64,000 bases of DNA from Paramacrobiotus metropolitanus (GCF_019649055.1 NW_026570221.1:3782001-3846000), one strand, 5' to 3'; shown: positions 20,793 to 31,097, counted from the stretch's first letter. Numbers and translations: made by a program. The notes: a model not told the origin generated them from the letters alone.

Positions 20793-22061
20793 TTGCTAAC
20801 CGCAGATGCATACGCACAGATGCATTTCGTACAGATGCATTTCGCATTGTAAACTGTTTAACCGTTTGCCTGATTTTGTAGCTATGCCACTTCTAACCGT
20901 GAACATTAATTCTGCAAGGAATATGAGTGCGTAGTATTACTAGTGGTAATGCACGGAATTGGAAAAAAATTATGTGCCTACTGCTTACTGCAGGCTGCGT
21001 TTCCGGACAATGGATTACAAGAGATAAGCTCTAGATAATCCGCGTTTTTCCTGAATTAGTAACACAGGCTCTTATCGCTGCACCACAAACAGCTATCTGT
21101 CAAACACAGTCTGCACGCGTAAGCAATTATTTCAGCAGCTGCGCGGCTCGTCCCTAAAATCCGAAACCTTCTAGACATTATTGTAGTACATATCAAATTC
21201 GACCGGCAATAAAAAATTAAACGATGAGTGTGGTGTTGACCAACCACGGGTCCGCATGATGAGGCTTCTCTTTTTCTTTAACGGAAGCTTAAAAGGCAAC
21301 CCCCACGACGTTTGACTGTAGATCAGCCGTGAATAAATTACAATGGACGCCATAAATTTGGTTACACCGATAGGGCTATGCTTGCAAGGAGCTATCGGTG
21401 TGACCACATTTGCGGCGTCCACTGTGCCTGTACTATCGCATTGGCAGTTCGCGGCCAACGACAAAGACAGCGGCGTCAATGATTTATAAGAAACGACCAA
21501 GAGGAGTACGACGGCATAAAACCCGATGGATATTACCTGTACATAATTTTATTCAGACCAATACTTTACACGTGTTAAAACACTTTTAGCAGAACCAAAG
21601 CCCATTAGACATTTCAGATTTCTCCACAGTGCCCATGACAGAAACCGCATTACCACGCTGTATCTCTAAAGACAGTCGCTGTCGTAGAAATTCATGTGAG
21701 CGGGCATCTCCAGAATGAGCCCGTAATCTCTTTCCTAAACCGATGGATATGGATATTCGCCTGGATGGATATTCGCCTGAACGGATGGGTATGGATATTC
21801 GCCTGAACGGTAAACACCAGCTACTGCACGGCCCTGAAATCAACGCTGTCGAGACGGCCTTGTCAATAGACAGATCGACCCTTATCGTCCCGTAAGTTTT
21901 CTGCGGGTAGGATAAGCCAGCCAATAAATTTGGAACAGGTAAATCCCTGTTTAGGAATTAGTATTAGTGCAGAATAAACACCGTATAAAAAGAATAACAT
22001 TATTCAAACAACTGAATGCTTGTAAATCGCATAGCTGTCGAAGGAACGTAGCCTTTCGCCT
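20793..22061. other. Spacer between gene A and element E2
   Basis: Non-coding by inspection. Contains the imperfect hairpin at 21340-21425 and short repeats of GGATATTCGCCTGAACGGATGG near 21740-21810. The four bases 22058-22061 (GCCT) are the left target duplication of E2. Confidence 0.5.
21340..21425. ncRNA. Candidate precursor-microRNA-like hairpin
   Basis: Arms 21340-21373 and 21392-21425 are inverted copies matching at 29 of 34 positions; at least two differences would be G-U pairs in RNA. The loop is 18 nt (21374-21391). Stem length, loop size and scattered mismatches fit an animal microRNA precursor, but a small MITE remnant would look alike. The sequence does not show which strand is expressed. 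Confidence 0.35.
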
Positions 22062-22440
22062 TATAACCGTGGACTGTGAAAGAGTCCAGGACGGAAGCCC
22101 AGACTGACAGGACTCCGTGTAGTGTAGAACGTGACGTACTAGGGATGAAATGCGCAACGCACGATATCCAGTCTACGTTCTACAATTTAATAGCGTCTTC
22201 GATCGATCATCAAAACACACTGACGTTCAATGCTCAATGAGCTAACGTCTACTAGATTTCTCTCATATAAACTGCACGGCGCATAGTGAACACAGTGAAC
22301 AGCAGCCGTCAGCCAATCAGAAAAGAGACACGCCACAGACGGTAATTCCATGGGGAAATCCCCAGTGCGTAGTGCAACGAAGCACTCCCCCAACTCCAGT
22401 AGCGTCACGCAAGTGGACGCAAGGGAGCCATCGCCTTACA
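22062..22440 (-). repeat. 3' LTR of E2
   Basis: 379 bp; on the minus strand it begins TGTAAGGCGATGG and ends CCACGGTTATA. It is preceded inside the element by the string CCCACCCAGAGGCA, shared with E1. It carries a TATA-like TTATATGA (about 22264-22271) and an ATTAAA poly(A)-type signal (22186-22191), both on the minus strand. An ORF of 73 residues is open in both LTR copies but has no ordered look; I do not call it a gene. Confidence 0.95.
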
Positions 22441-23210
22441 TGCCTCTGGGTGGGAGGCTGAGCTCCGTCGAAGCTAATTCCATTCCATCTCGCTCCGGTC
22501 GGTGGTCTGTGCGCGCTCTCGTAAAAAAAAACATCAAATTCTCTTATTCCTTCTTATCACATAATTTCAAATGCACAATGTGAATAAAGAGATCTGTAGA
22601 AAAAAAAATACTATTCCATATCAACATAAACAGATCAACAGTAAGAAAAATAGATCAACAGAAGCAGTTAATGAAAACATGTAGACTAGGATCCTCCATT
22701 GACTCGCATAGGTCACAGATCCTGTCCACCGTTTTCCGCATCTTTGGCCCATTCCGCTCCATTTCGAGCAACTTCGCTCCGCTTAAGCATCTGTGCGCAT
22801 CTTCGTGCGACTTTCATCACATCCGCTTTGTAGGATTAAGGTGCGTATCGAATGTACGTCTTAGGAATACTGCTTCAGCTTTGGAATAGGTGCGTATCAG
22901 TTGTACGACATCATAATGAGATCTGGTTAAGTCATGGAGGGACATCATATAGATAAGCGAAGTTCGCTTCCTCCCTAGTGAGATCATCATTTTTCATCGG
23001 CTTTCAAGCTCATCTGAGCTTGCCTTCCTGGTAAAATTCATCTCGTCGCACAATCCATCTCCTCCGCCTTATTTAGAGAGCCGGCCAAGTGTACGGTGGC
23101 TACTCTTAACTAAGATGAATCGATAAATAGGGATGCCGACATAAGCCGTAGCAACTCCTATCAGATCGGTTTTACTGATCCATCATCTCGTTCGACCCAT
23201 CTCCATCGTC
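22441..23210 (-). other. E2 3' untranslated region
   Basis: 770 bases between the end of ORF3 and the 3' LTR. The part nearest the LTR is the conserved GGAGCTC..CCACCCAGAGGCA, which stands where a polypurine tract is expected although it is only partly purine. No gene is seen. Confidence 0.6.
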
Positions 23211-23690
23211 TTAATCTCGCGGTGGACGTTTTCGAGTTGAGCCTGGCTGGTTTTTAGCAGAAGTCCGATCAATTGGTGCTGCTGATCCAGCCGGCACGTC
23301 CTCATCCGCTTGAACTCGCAAGACGATGTTCCGTGGACCACGACCTTTTCCTTGTTGCGAACGCTTGATCGCGTTCAATCGATGTCGTGCGTCATCTTCC
23401 TCACGTTGCAAGTTCCGATTTTGAGGATCTTCAGCTAATCGTTGTCTGACATCCTCGTACTGATTTCGGATTTTCTGATTTCGAGCAGCTCGTCTGCCCG
23501 GTGTATTCGGAACAGTAACAGTTGTCGACTGTTTCGGTCCCTTCCATACCAGGTGATCCTCGATGTACTCATGGACTCGATCTTTCGGCTCGATATACGG
23601 TGTGTCCATGGTATCGCGAATATGGTTGATCCTTTCCTGGTATTGTGCTTCGTGCGTTTCGTGAATGTTACAATCATCAAATCGTTTTTT
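23211..23690 (-). CDS. E2 ORF3, C-terminal end after frameshift
   Basis: About 155 residues in the frame reached by removing one A from a run of seven near 23690. They start KRFDDCNIHETHEAQ and end in a basic tail (STRKRPPRD). The region is Arg/Gln/Asp-rich and helical in appearance (YEDVRQRLAEDPQNRN). E1 has a low-complexity C-terminus in the same place, so this end is less conserved than the domain before it. Confidence 0.55.
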   Translation of the reverse strand, partial: KKRFDDCNIHETHEAQYQERINHIRDTMDTPYIEPKDRVHEYIEDHLVWKGPKQSTTVTVPNTPGRRAARNQKIRNQYEDVRQRLAEDPQNRNLQREEDDARHRLNAIKRSQQGKGRGPRNIVLRVQADEDVPAGSAAPIDRTSAKNQPGSTRKRPPRD

Positions 23691-25740
23691 TGCAGATCGC
23701 CAGTCCTTCTTTCGCTTTACGCGCGAAATCCTGATGTTTCGACGGCATTCCTAATTTAGCAAAATTTTCCCGAAACACAGACGGAACTTTCCCATTCGTA
23801 AAGTCCGAAAATAACTGATTCTGTGTCGGAAAATGGCCCAGTCTTGCAGCGAAAACTTTCTGACCGAACGTTCTCGATTTGTAGTCGGTAGGGTCCACTA
23901 TCAGGCCAATAGCTGCTCGTGCGGCAAGTATCTTGAATGCCGGATTCACATTTCGTAGCACAAATTGTGCCACATATTCGCGTTGCTCCTTGGTTTCTTG
24001 ATAATGGAACTGTGTCCACCCCGTTGTATCGATCGTGTCCAATGGAACTTCCAGTAGACTCAGGTCCAGCAAACTTGGTAAACCACACTGCCGGATCGGT
24101 GCATAACACGTTTTAGCCGATTCGGTAGTGATCTCCAGACTACTGAGACTCTTTTCTCTCAGCTCCTCTTCGTATCCGGAGTCTCTCAGGAATTCGCGGA
24201 GATGGTGGAGCTGCGTATGTATCATTACTGACTGCTCCGACTCGATGTCCAGTCCGAAGTATCGGCAAATTTCTGCTCGTTGAGTTTCAACGTCGTCCAT
24301 ATCATAAATTTTACTGATCAATCGTCTTTGTGCGTTTTCAAACCTGGAGGTGGTATTACGCCTCTGACGACCATCTGATTCACGTTGTCGATCATGTTCC
24401 GGTTGGTTTCGTTGTTGATATCGGTTAGCTGATTCGTGAGGGCCTTCCTGCTCACGTTGTGCCGTCCTGGCTGATGTCGACGGTTCGAGATCACGGTCCA
24501 ATACGACATTCCGTTTGTGAACGATGCTTTCAGATGATAGTTCCATTGGCTCATCATCGTCCATCGTAACGACTAATGGTTCTACCATGTGGACCACTGA
24601 CTTCACTTTCGGATATTTCGGCGGAGTATCATCGCGTTCTCCACTCGAAGTCCGTTTATGATTGATAGGGAAACCTGCGAAGTAATTCATGTCATCCTGC
24701 CATCCCTTATCGTAAGGGCTGCGACTTCTGGCAGGTCCCTTTAAGGTTCCTTCTCGTCGTTCTGGTGTGAACCCCCTGACTTTTGGATGACAGAAACCAA
24801 CTCCCATCGGTATCTGTTGGTGTGGATCATCTCGACGCGTTTCATCTTGACGAGGTTCATCTCGTCGTCGGTCGACTGGTTCATGGCGACGATGTGCGCT
24901 GGTCTCAATTACTTGATCTCCATGTCGTACCCATGATCTCCCGCCGCGATATGCATAGTCACGCGAGCGTGATTTATCATCTCTTTCGTTATGATAGTAA
25001 CGAGTGCGTTCGCGAGAATACTCCCTTGACCGCTCATGTCGAGAGTCGTAGTTCCGTTCGTGTGAGTATTCTCGTGATCTCTGGTGTTCCCTTCTCGCTG
25101 GTGGTCGAGGTCGTTGGAAACCTTCATCTCTTCTAAAACTTTGAAACGCCTTCATGACGTCTAGTTCCATCTGATGAGTTTTTCGGGCTTCCTCGACCAT
25201 CTTTTCGATCAGCAATTTAGTATCCGGTTTGGGCGGTTCACCTCCTTCCAACCTCATCTTTTCTCGCACGAGGATGTCGAATAGACTTGCCCGAATTTTA
25301 GACGGTTCTTTAATCAGCTCATCGATCTGGAGGATGGTGGCCTTCACCCTAGCCTCCGCTTCATCTGCGTTCAATCGAGCCACAGGAATGGGAACTTTGC
25401 CCTGCACCGACCCTTCTCGGTGCTCCTGAGCTGCCCGTTGTTCGGCACGTTTTCTACTAGCTGTCATCTCATCTGCCAGATCCTTTTGTCGTTTCTCCTC
25501 CATCATCCTTGCTTGATTTGCTTCGAACTTTTTACGAAAGGCATCGCATAGATCATCTTGAGGAGGTTCGTAAGTAGCATCCCAGCCGATCTCACCGTTC
25601 CTGATCGCCTGACGATATCGATCTTCGATCAGCATCTTTTCTCTTGGTGGGACCGTCTTCCGTGCTTCTGCAGATGTTATGGCTCGAAAGACATCTGTAT
25701 TCTTGCGAAACGGCTTCGTTGTATGCCACCAAAGTTCGAT
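23677..25740 (-). CDS. E2 ORF3, main part with conserved C-terminal domain
   Basis: Continuation of ORF3 after a one-base shift near 25735. It opens with RKNTDVFRAITSAEARKTVPP, equivalent to FDAYCHMTSRDG.. of E1. A helical charged region follows, then a long Arg/Glu/Ser-rich stretch with RSREYSHERNYDSRHERSR-type repeats (about 24930-25100), a low-complexity linker, and the conserved domain: EYVAQFVLRNVNPAFKILAAR and VFAARLGHFPTQNQLFSDF (about 23790-24000). RS-type repeats are typical of RNA-binding proteins; that role is inference. The frame formally stays open up to 25962, but the part above 25740 is off-frame. The ORF ends early at a seven-A run where one extra A shifts the frame. Confidence 0.65.
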   Translation of the reverse strand: MELWWHTTKPFRKNTDVFRAITSAEARKTVPPREKMLIEDRYRQAIRNGEIGWDATYEPPQDDLCDAFRKKFEANQARMMEEKRQKDLADEMTASRKRAEQRAAQEHREGSVQGKVPIPVARLNADEAEARVKATILQIDELIKEPSKIRASLFDILVREKMRLEGGEPPKPDTKLLIEKMVEEARKTHQMELDVMKAFQSFRRDEGFQRPRPPARREHQRSREYSHERNYDSRHERSREYSRERTRYYHNERDDKSRSRDYAYRGGRSWVRHGDQVIETSAHRRHEPVDRRRDEPRQDETRRDDPHQQIPMGVGFCHPKVRGFTPERREGTLKGPARSRSPYDKGWQDDMNYFAGFPINHKRTSSGERDDTPPKYPKVKSVVHMVEPLVVTMDDDEPMELSSESIVHKRNVVLDRDLEPSTSARTAQREQEGPHESANRYQQRNQPEHDRQRESDGRQRRNTTSRFENAQRRLISKIYDMDDVETQRAEICRYFGLDIESEQSVMIHTQLHHLREFLRDSGYEEELREKSLSSLEITTESAKTCYAPIRQCGLPSLLDLSLLEVPLDTIDTTGWTQFHYQETKEQREYVAQFVLRNVNPAFKILAARAAIGLIVDPTDYKSRTFGQKVFAARLGHFPTQNQLFSDFTNGKVPSVFRENFAKLGMPSKHQDFARKAKEGLAICKKTI

Positions 25741-26203
25741 TCGGTTCCTTAAAGATGCAGAACCAACAAGGATAATCTCCTTTTTCGACCTTGTTGTTTC
25801 CAATACAGTCCGGACATTTAGCATTATAGCCCGTAAACGGATCAATCCACGGTTCCACAAGACGTTTGGCTGATGAAGTCGCCTGATTTGTAACCGGTGC
25901 GGCCGCAACTTGGGTTCGCGGGGGTGCCGGCACTGGCTGACTTCGCACATTCGTGGGTGCAACTGAACTCTTCGCTGGTGTGGCTGCGGCTTGATTCTTC
26001 GCAGCTGCCGGTTGACTTCTTTGGGACGCAGGTGCTGCCTGACTTGTAGATGGCGCTGCTTGGCTCCGCGTAGATGCCAATGTCACTTGATTTCCTCTAG
26101 TCGCAGATCCGGACTGATTATTCGCGGCTGCTGGTGCTGCTTGACTTCTCACCGCCGGTGATGCCGCCTGAGTGTTGGGTTTGGTCGGACCTTTTTCCGC
26201 CAT
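25592..26203 (-). CDS. E2 ORF3, N-terminal part (Ala/Gln/Ser-rich, Cys cluster)
   Basis: Starts at ATG 26203 (MAEKGPTKP), just after an acceptor-like AAAATTGCAG. The first 110 residues are low complexity with repeats of the type RSQAAP/NQAAA. Then come CPDC and YPCWFC, a CxxC..CxxC arrangement equivalent to the Cys cluster of E1 ORF3 and likely to bind zinc. The reading below about 25735 is off-frame; the true continuation is in the frame of the previous entry. Confidence 0.6.
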   Translation of the reverse strand: MAEKGPTKPNTQAASPAVRSQAAPAAANNQSGSATRGNQVTLASTRSQAAPSTSQAAPASQRSQPAAAKNQAAATPAKSSVAPTNVRSQPVPAPPRTQVAAAPVTNQATSSAKRLVEPWIDPFTGYNAKCPDCIGNNKVEKGDYPCWFCIFKEPNRTLVAYNEAVSQEYRCLSSHNICRSTEDGPTKRKDADRRSISSGDQER

Positions 26204-26580
26204 CTTCGGTATTAATCTGCAATTTTAAAGCATCATCAAAATATCATCTCATAGCCATCTCACGATCATTCTTATCATCTTTTACGCCTATTTTAGGCTA
26301 TTCCCGTACTGAGCTGAGACCTTCCTAGCTCATGATGACATTTTTAACACTGTAACATGGTGACCTTTCCATGTTGTCAGTTCTAAGCTCATTCGCCTAT
26401 TTGACCGATGTGAGTATCTCATCTCCTCATCTTGTTTAGCGCGTTCGCTAAGTTATTTCAACCATCTGTTTCAACGTTTTTCATCTCGGTTGTTTCAGTT
26501 TTTCGCCTTCGTTAAACTGGTATGATGCTGTTTCTTCTGTGATATGCGGTGGACCTTCCTAACCGCACATCACGCATCTC
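26204..26580 (-). other. E2 gap between ORF2 and ORF3
   Basis: 377 non-coding bases, AT-rich, at the same place as the 190-base gap in E1. The end next to ORF3 looks like a splice acceptor. No TATA box is seen here, unlike in E1. Confidence 0.5.
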
Positions 26581-26860
26581 TTATTCACTCTTGAACTGTT
26601 GTCTCAGCCGACTCCACTGTTTCAGTCGCCGCTGGGACAGTGTCTCCAGTTTTTGCTGATTGGTTTTCTGTATCGCCGGTTTTGAGCTCGGCCGGTGCCG
26701 GCTGTTGCGGTTCTGAGGTAACTTCTTGAGATGAAGGAGTCTTCGCTGGGTCCACGATCTCCTTCTCCGGAGTATCTTCCGGAAGCTCCTCAGGTTTTGG
26801 AAAGATGCGGCCGTTTTTGATCTCCAGCAGTTTATCATCGATTAAACTCTCGACTGCTAA
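26581..26860 (-). CDS. E2 ORF2, C-terminal end left of the Helitron
   Basis: The minus-strand frame read from 26860 (LAVESLIDDKLLEIKNGRIF) joins exactly in phase with the frame ending at 31249 (TYNIESDREVIK) once the Helitron is removed, restoring the fourth winged-helix-like module. It then becomes a Glu/Pro/Thr-rich tail ending at 26581. A competing Arg-rich frame of 85 residues here is a shadow. The join is direct evidence that the Helitron inserted into a coding region of E2. Confidence 0.75.
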
Positions 26861-27307
26861 TCGACCGGAGCGCAGCGAAGGTCCTCTAATTCAGCAAAAC
26901 TGGAAAAATGTCTGTCTGTCACGCTGTCTGTCTGTCCCAAAAGAATCCAGATGACGTCATTAAAAACTAGCCCCTGTGACGTCACCTCCTGAATGATATA
27001 CATAGTCAAGTACATATACATAGAGCGAGTACATTACAGTCTGTACTTTCTGTACGCTACAGAAAGCATACACACAGTATCCGTACAATATAATAGTAAT
27101 GCTTTTTGTATTGTATACAAAACTATCGCTTAATACTTGGATACTGTTCCTTAGATACTTACTGAAATGTGGTTACGCCTCGGCACCACAGTGGTGCCTA
27201 TAAAGTACAAGCCCTATAAAATACAAAGTAAGTACTACAAGTACTATAAAAGAACAACAAACGCAAAAGCTTCGACCATGTAATTAAAAACGAAATTTGT
27301 GTCATAA
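26861..27307 (+). other. Helitron 5' non-coding region
   Basis: 447 bases before the presumed start of the replicase. It contains short repeats of CTGTCTGT near 26915-26935 and an inverted motif around 27035-27070 (CTGTACTTTCTGTACG..CAGAAAGCATAC). No gene is seen. Confidence 0.5.
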
Positions 27308-27374
27308 ATGAAACGTAAAAATCCTCCTTCCAAGAGACATCCAAAACGCCCGAAAACCGATCCTCAAACATCAG
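27308..27374 (+). CDS. Helitron replicase, predicted first exon
   Basis: Short basic exon (MKRKNPPSKRHPKRPKTDPQT) ending TCAG^GTATTT. Joining it to an acceptor TGCAG^ at 27452 keeps the phase and leads into the long basic frame that runs to 29038. The 78-bp intron 27375-27452 has GT and AG ends. No other ATG in that frame serves the start equally well. This is a prediction from phase and splice signals only. Confidence 0.5.
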
Positions 27375-27452
27375 GTATTTACCATGATTACTAAGATTGC
27401 GCATTCATTTATGCATACCTACAGTGCACCTGACCAAATTGAACAACTGCAG

Positions 27453-29038
27453 AAAGCACTACCAGTAGATCCCCACAGCAGGTTCCTGCACCAACAGAAT
27501 CCCCCAGAGTACGAAAAAGACGATACCGCCAAACAGAAACATCAGAGGCTACTGCTCGAAGGCAGCAGAATGACAGGGACCGTGCACGGGCTCGTCGAGC
27601 TGAAGAAACGGCGTCTCAGCAGTCCGCAAGACGCCGAGCTGATCGCACGAGACGCGCAGCCAGAAGAGCTGCATTGACATCCGCAGAACTTTCTACAACA
27701 CGACGCAATGCTCGTGAAAAGCAAGCGGAAGATCACCAAACAGCTTCCCAACAATCTGCAAGACGCCGAAATAATCGCGCTCGACAAGTTGACAAAAGAA
27801 GAAGAGAAACAAATAGCGAAAGGTCACGCAGGCAGGAAACCGACAGACTACGGCGTGCGGCAAAGCGAAATCAGGAAACCAACAGTCAGAAAGCTCGCAG
27901 ACTTGAAGAAGGCAGACTACAGCGCGCAGTGTCACGGGCAGGAAAAGCTGCTGATGTTCGCTTTGGTGCATTAGAGCAGCACATGGGGCAGCTGAAGTGG
28001 CAGTCCTGCGTTATTTGCAACGAGGCTTGGCCAGGATTGAAGATAGACTCCCGCAACCGATGTGCCCACTGTAAAAAGTCCACCTCGAAGTTTTCCGAAG
28101 CTAATAATATGGATACAAGGGACGTTCCATTGCCGCTACGTGAGCTGACGCCGCTGGAGGAACAGCTGATTGCCCGTGTTCATCCAGTACTATCAGTATA
28201 TAAACTCGGTAGAGGGCAGCAGCTAGCCTATTCTGGGAATGTCATCAACTTCCGCCAAGATGTCACAACATTTGCCAGAAATTTGCCTCACCATCCCTCG
28301 TCACTGCTGTCGGTGGTAGTGGCTAATCGAAATGATTCAGATAACTATACCGCATTTAACGTCTCCGCTGTCAGAGTGAGACGAGCACTGAATTTTCTTA
28401 AACGAAATAATCCGTCTGTGAATCCAGGTTTAAACAGCCCACCGTCAAACTTCCATCCATCGTTTCAAAAGTTGTCCGACATTACAGATAGTCAGGCGGA
28501 CTATGTTAACCTAGTCAACCGCCTTGAACGGCATACAATTTGCAAAGAAGGCGCCTGTCTAAGAAAGAAGAATGGTAGACTGGTTTGCCGATACCAGTTC
28601 CCAAAAGTTATCAAAGACGCCTCGTCACTGGAAGAAGCTGCTGGTAAATGGGCACTGGAACTGAAGCGCAACGATCCCAGAGTAAACCGACATAACGAGT
28701 TTGCTTTACGAATATGGCGAGCAATTATCGATTTTTCCCCAATAGTGGACAGATATGCAGTTCTCAATTACGTTTCCAAATATGCATCAAAATCCGAGCC
28801 TCGATCATCGACTTATGCGGAAATTCTGCAAAATATTATTCGCGCCGAAGTAACTGACACAGATCCGGCAAGGAAAGCGGTGCAAAAACTACTAATAAAA
28901 TCGATATCGGAACGAGACTATTCAGCACAAGAATGCTGTCACTTATTGCTTGGACATGACCTTTACAGTAGTTCTCGGCCGTTTGTGACCATCGTCCTAA
29001 AATCAGATGAGTGGATACCTGTAGCAGATTTGGACTAA
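27453..29038 (+). pseudogene. Helitron replicase: basic N-terminus, DUF6570-like region and Rep remnant
   Basis: The first 170 residues are repeats rich in Arg, Glu and Ala (RRQETDRLRRAAKRNQET), typical of the N-terminus of animal Helitron proteins. Next come a Cys pattern (CVICNEAW..CAHCKK) and the segment around LPHHPSSLLSVVVANRN (DUF6570 type). After RALNFLKRNNP the sequence jumps to NPGLNSPPSNFHPSFQKL, which normally lies after the HUH motif; several hundred residues with HUH are deleted near 28410-28435. The tyrosine motif region survives (RYAVLNYVSKYASKSEPRS). The TAA at 29036-29038 is in frame with the next block. Relaxase activity is impossible without HUH. Confidence 0.8.
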
Positions 29039-29700
29039 GAGGAAGTCCAACCGGCTAAAGAGAATAAAACTATTCTTCAGAAATATTCTGCTAGACACCC
29101 TGAATTGGAAGACGTATCCCTTTTGACGATCGCTAAGCAGTACAACTGGATTCGGAACGGATGGAAAAAAAGAGTTAGGGCGAAAGAGGCAGTCGTCCGA
29201 TTGTTCCCAAAGCTCCAACTAACCGAGGAGATTGCAAGCAGGGAAGAGTATTTTCGTCAACAGGTTTTACTGCAGGTACCATGGCGAGATGGTAACGATA
29301 TTATCAATGGAAGATCATGGGAAGAAGTTTACGAAGAGAATCAGTTGCGTCCTCAGGTTAACATACCGGAAGTGTCAAACGAGCAGCAAATTGATAGCAG
29401 TGATGACGAAACACTTGCAGAAGAACCAGAAAATGAACAAGAAGAGTACATGGTTGTCCAAGGACTTGGCCCCAGATCCGCTGCACCATTTGTTGAACTT
29501 GGGACAAGGCAAATTGACCGGGAATACAACTGGTCATCTGCATCCAACCAGTACGAAAACATTGGTGATATATGTTCTTTCCTGGACACGGTGAAAAAAG
29601 ATTGTGACACCGCAGATGGTCCTGCTGCCATGCCCGCTGTTACCTTGTCCGAAATGCTTTGGAATTCTTCCGACTACAACTTACAGGGGAAGTTCGCGAT
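29039..29700 (+). pseudogene. Helitron replicase, linker to helicase
   Basis: In frame with the preceding block, from which only one TAA separates it. It reads EDVSLLTIAKQYNWIRNGWKKR and an acidic linker (SSDDETLAEEPENEQEEY). Around 29655-29690 the frame must change to reach the helicase P-loop; the open frame to 29845 beyond that point is a shadow. The usual helicase lead-in is shortened, so a deletion may lie here. Confidence 0.65.
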
Positions 29701-30498
29701 AGATGTTGTGTCGTCCAAGGAAAAGCGGGCAGCGGAAAATCAGTACTTTTGCGTTCTATGCAAAGCTTATTGTGCTCGACTCAGCAGTACGGAAATACTT
29801 CTTATCTTCTCCTTGGACCGACAGGAGTTGCCGCTGATAACATAAATGGTTTGACCATTCATTCCAAGTTGCGACTTCCAGTGAACCGCGCTTTTCGCGA
29901 ACTTGAAGGCGATGAACTACATCGTTTTCAGGAAGAAATGGAAGACGTAAAAGTAATTCTCATTGATGAATTCAGTCTTATTGGCTGCACTTTACTTGGA
30001 AAAGTTGACAATCGGCTGCGCCAAGCAAAACCTGATCAAGGGCATCTACCGTTTGGTGGTTTAATCGTTTATCTCTTTGGAGATATTAAACAGTTGCCAC
30101 CGGTTTTGGACCGTCCACTGTACGGTGATGGGTTTAGAAGTGAACTGGCTGACCACGGGCAGCTTATTTACCGATCAGCATTCACCAAGGCATTCATATT
30201 TACCACATCACAACGACAAAGCGGAAGCGAACCTGAGCAGCAGCATTTTAGGGAAGCACTAGACAGGCTCAGCGTGGGAGAATCGACTTTACTGGATTAT
30301 GACAAGATGATTTCTCGCAATTATGGCCTACTTCAAGATGATGAGCGCGATAACTTCAAAAGTGCCATCAGGCTTTTTACTGAAAGAGAGCCAGCACGCA
30401 AGTACAACATTAAAGCCCTAACGGATCTCAAAATGCCCGTAGCGAAAATTAAAGCGAAACACAACACCCCAACCGCTGCCAGAGGTAACAGTATATAA
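29659..30498 (+). pseudogene. Helitron Pif1-like helicase, N-terminal half
   Basis: SF1B helicase domain that unwinds DNA during rolling-circle transposition. Walker A is QGKAGSGKS (about 29720-29750), motif Ia is LLGPTGVAADNINGLTIHS, Walker B is ILIDEFSLIG (about 29955), and motif III is FGDIKQLPPV (about 30075). The C-terminal half continues after a stop at 30496-30498 in the following entry. Confidence 0.85.
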
Positions 30499-30569
30499 CT
30501 TATTGCTAAACATCCCTATATTTCCGTCGCTTCATGCATTTCTGGTTTCGTGAAGGTAACGACCAACAG

Positions 30570-31097
30570 GCCATGGGCCTGGAGCCGGTTCTCTATTTAT
30601 CAAGAGGATCACGGGTAATGTTGAAGCGGAACTTATGAACGCATAGAGGGTTGGTCAACGGAGCGCTGGGTTTCGTTCGAGATATTATCTATGCGCCGGG
30701 CACATCTCCAGAAAATGCCATGCCGCTTGCAGTACTTGTAGAATTTGACAAGTATAAGGGCCCGACTTTTGCCAACAACTGCATACCCATTTGCCCAATT
30801 ATGTCAGAATGGATTGAAGGTGGTCACAAGTGTCTGCGCACACAATTTCCGCTAGCACTATCGTGGGCGATTACTGTCCATAAAGCACAGGGCATCACTT
30901 GCGATAGGGCCGTTATCCATCTCGGTCTGCGGGAATTTGCATCGGGTTTAATCTACGTAGCCCTTTCCCGAGTCAAATCATGGAAGGGTTTAGCTCTGGA
31001 ACCAACGTTTCCTTTTTCGCTCCTATCGGGCATCAAGACAAAAAAGGCAACGCTCCAGCGAATCAAAGAAGAGGAGCGTTTACAGCGGCTGCGATGA
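30570..31097 (+). pseudogene. Helitron Pif1-like helicase, C-terminal half
   Basis: Carries the late helicase motifs: LSRGSRVMLKRNL, then an in-frame TGA where the family has Trp, RGLVNGALGFV, LSWAITVHKAQGIT (motif V) and YVALSRVKSWKGL (motif VI, about 30955-30995). It ends with a basic tail at 31097. The single TGA at 30636-30638 and the break at 30498 confirm decay. Confidence 0.85.

Noticed and set aside
22187-22408. 73-residue ORF present in both LTRs (also 49965-50186)
   Set aside because: It is open in both because the LTRs are nearly identical; it spans the promoter region and has no protein-like pattern.
26581-26838. Arg-rich 85-residue minus-strand frame
   Set aside because: The overlapping frame joins in phase with ORF2 across the Helitron and has natural composition; this one is its shadow.
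27384-27677. 97-residue ORF near the start of the Helitron gene
   Set aside because: The parallel frame reads the typical Arg/Glu/Ala-rich Helitron N-terminus and joins to a first exon; this frame is a shadow.
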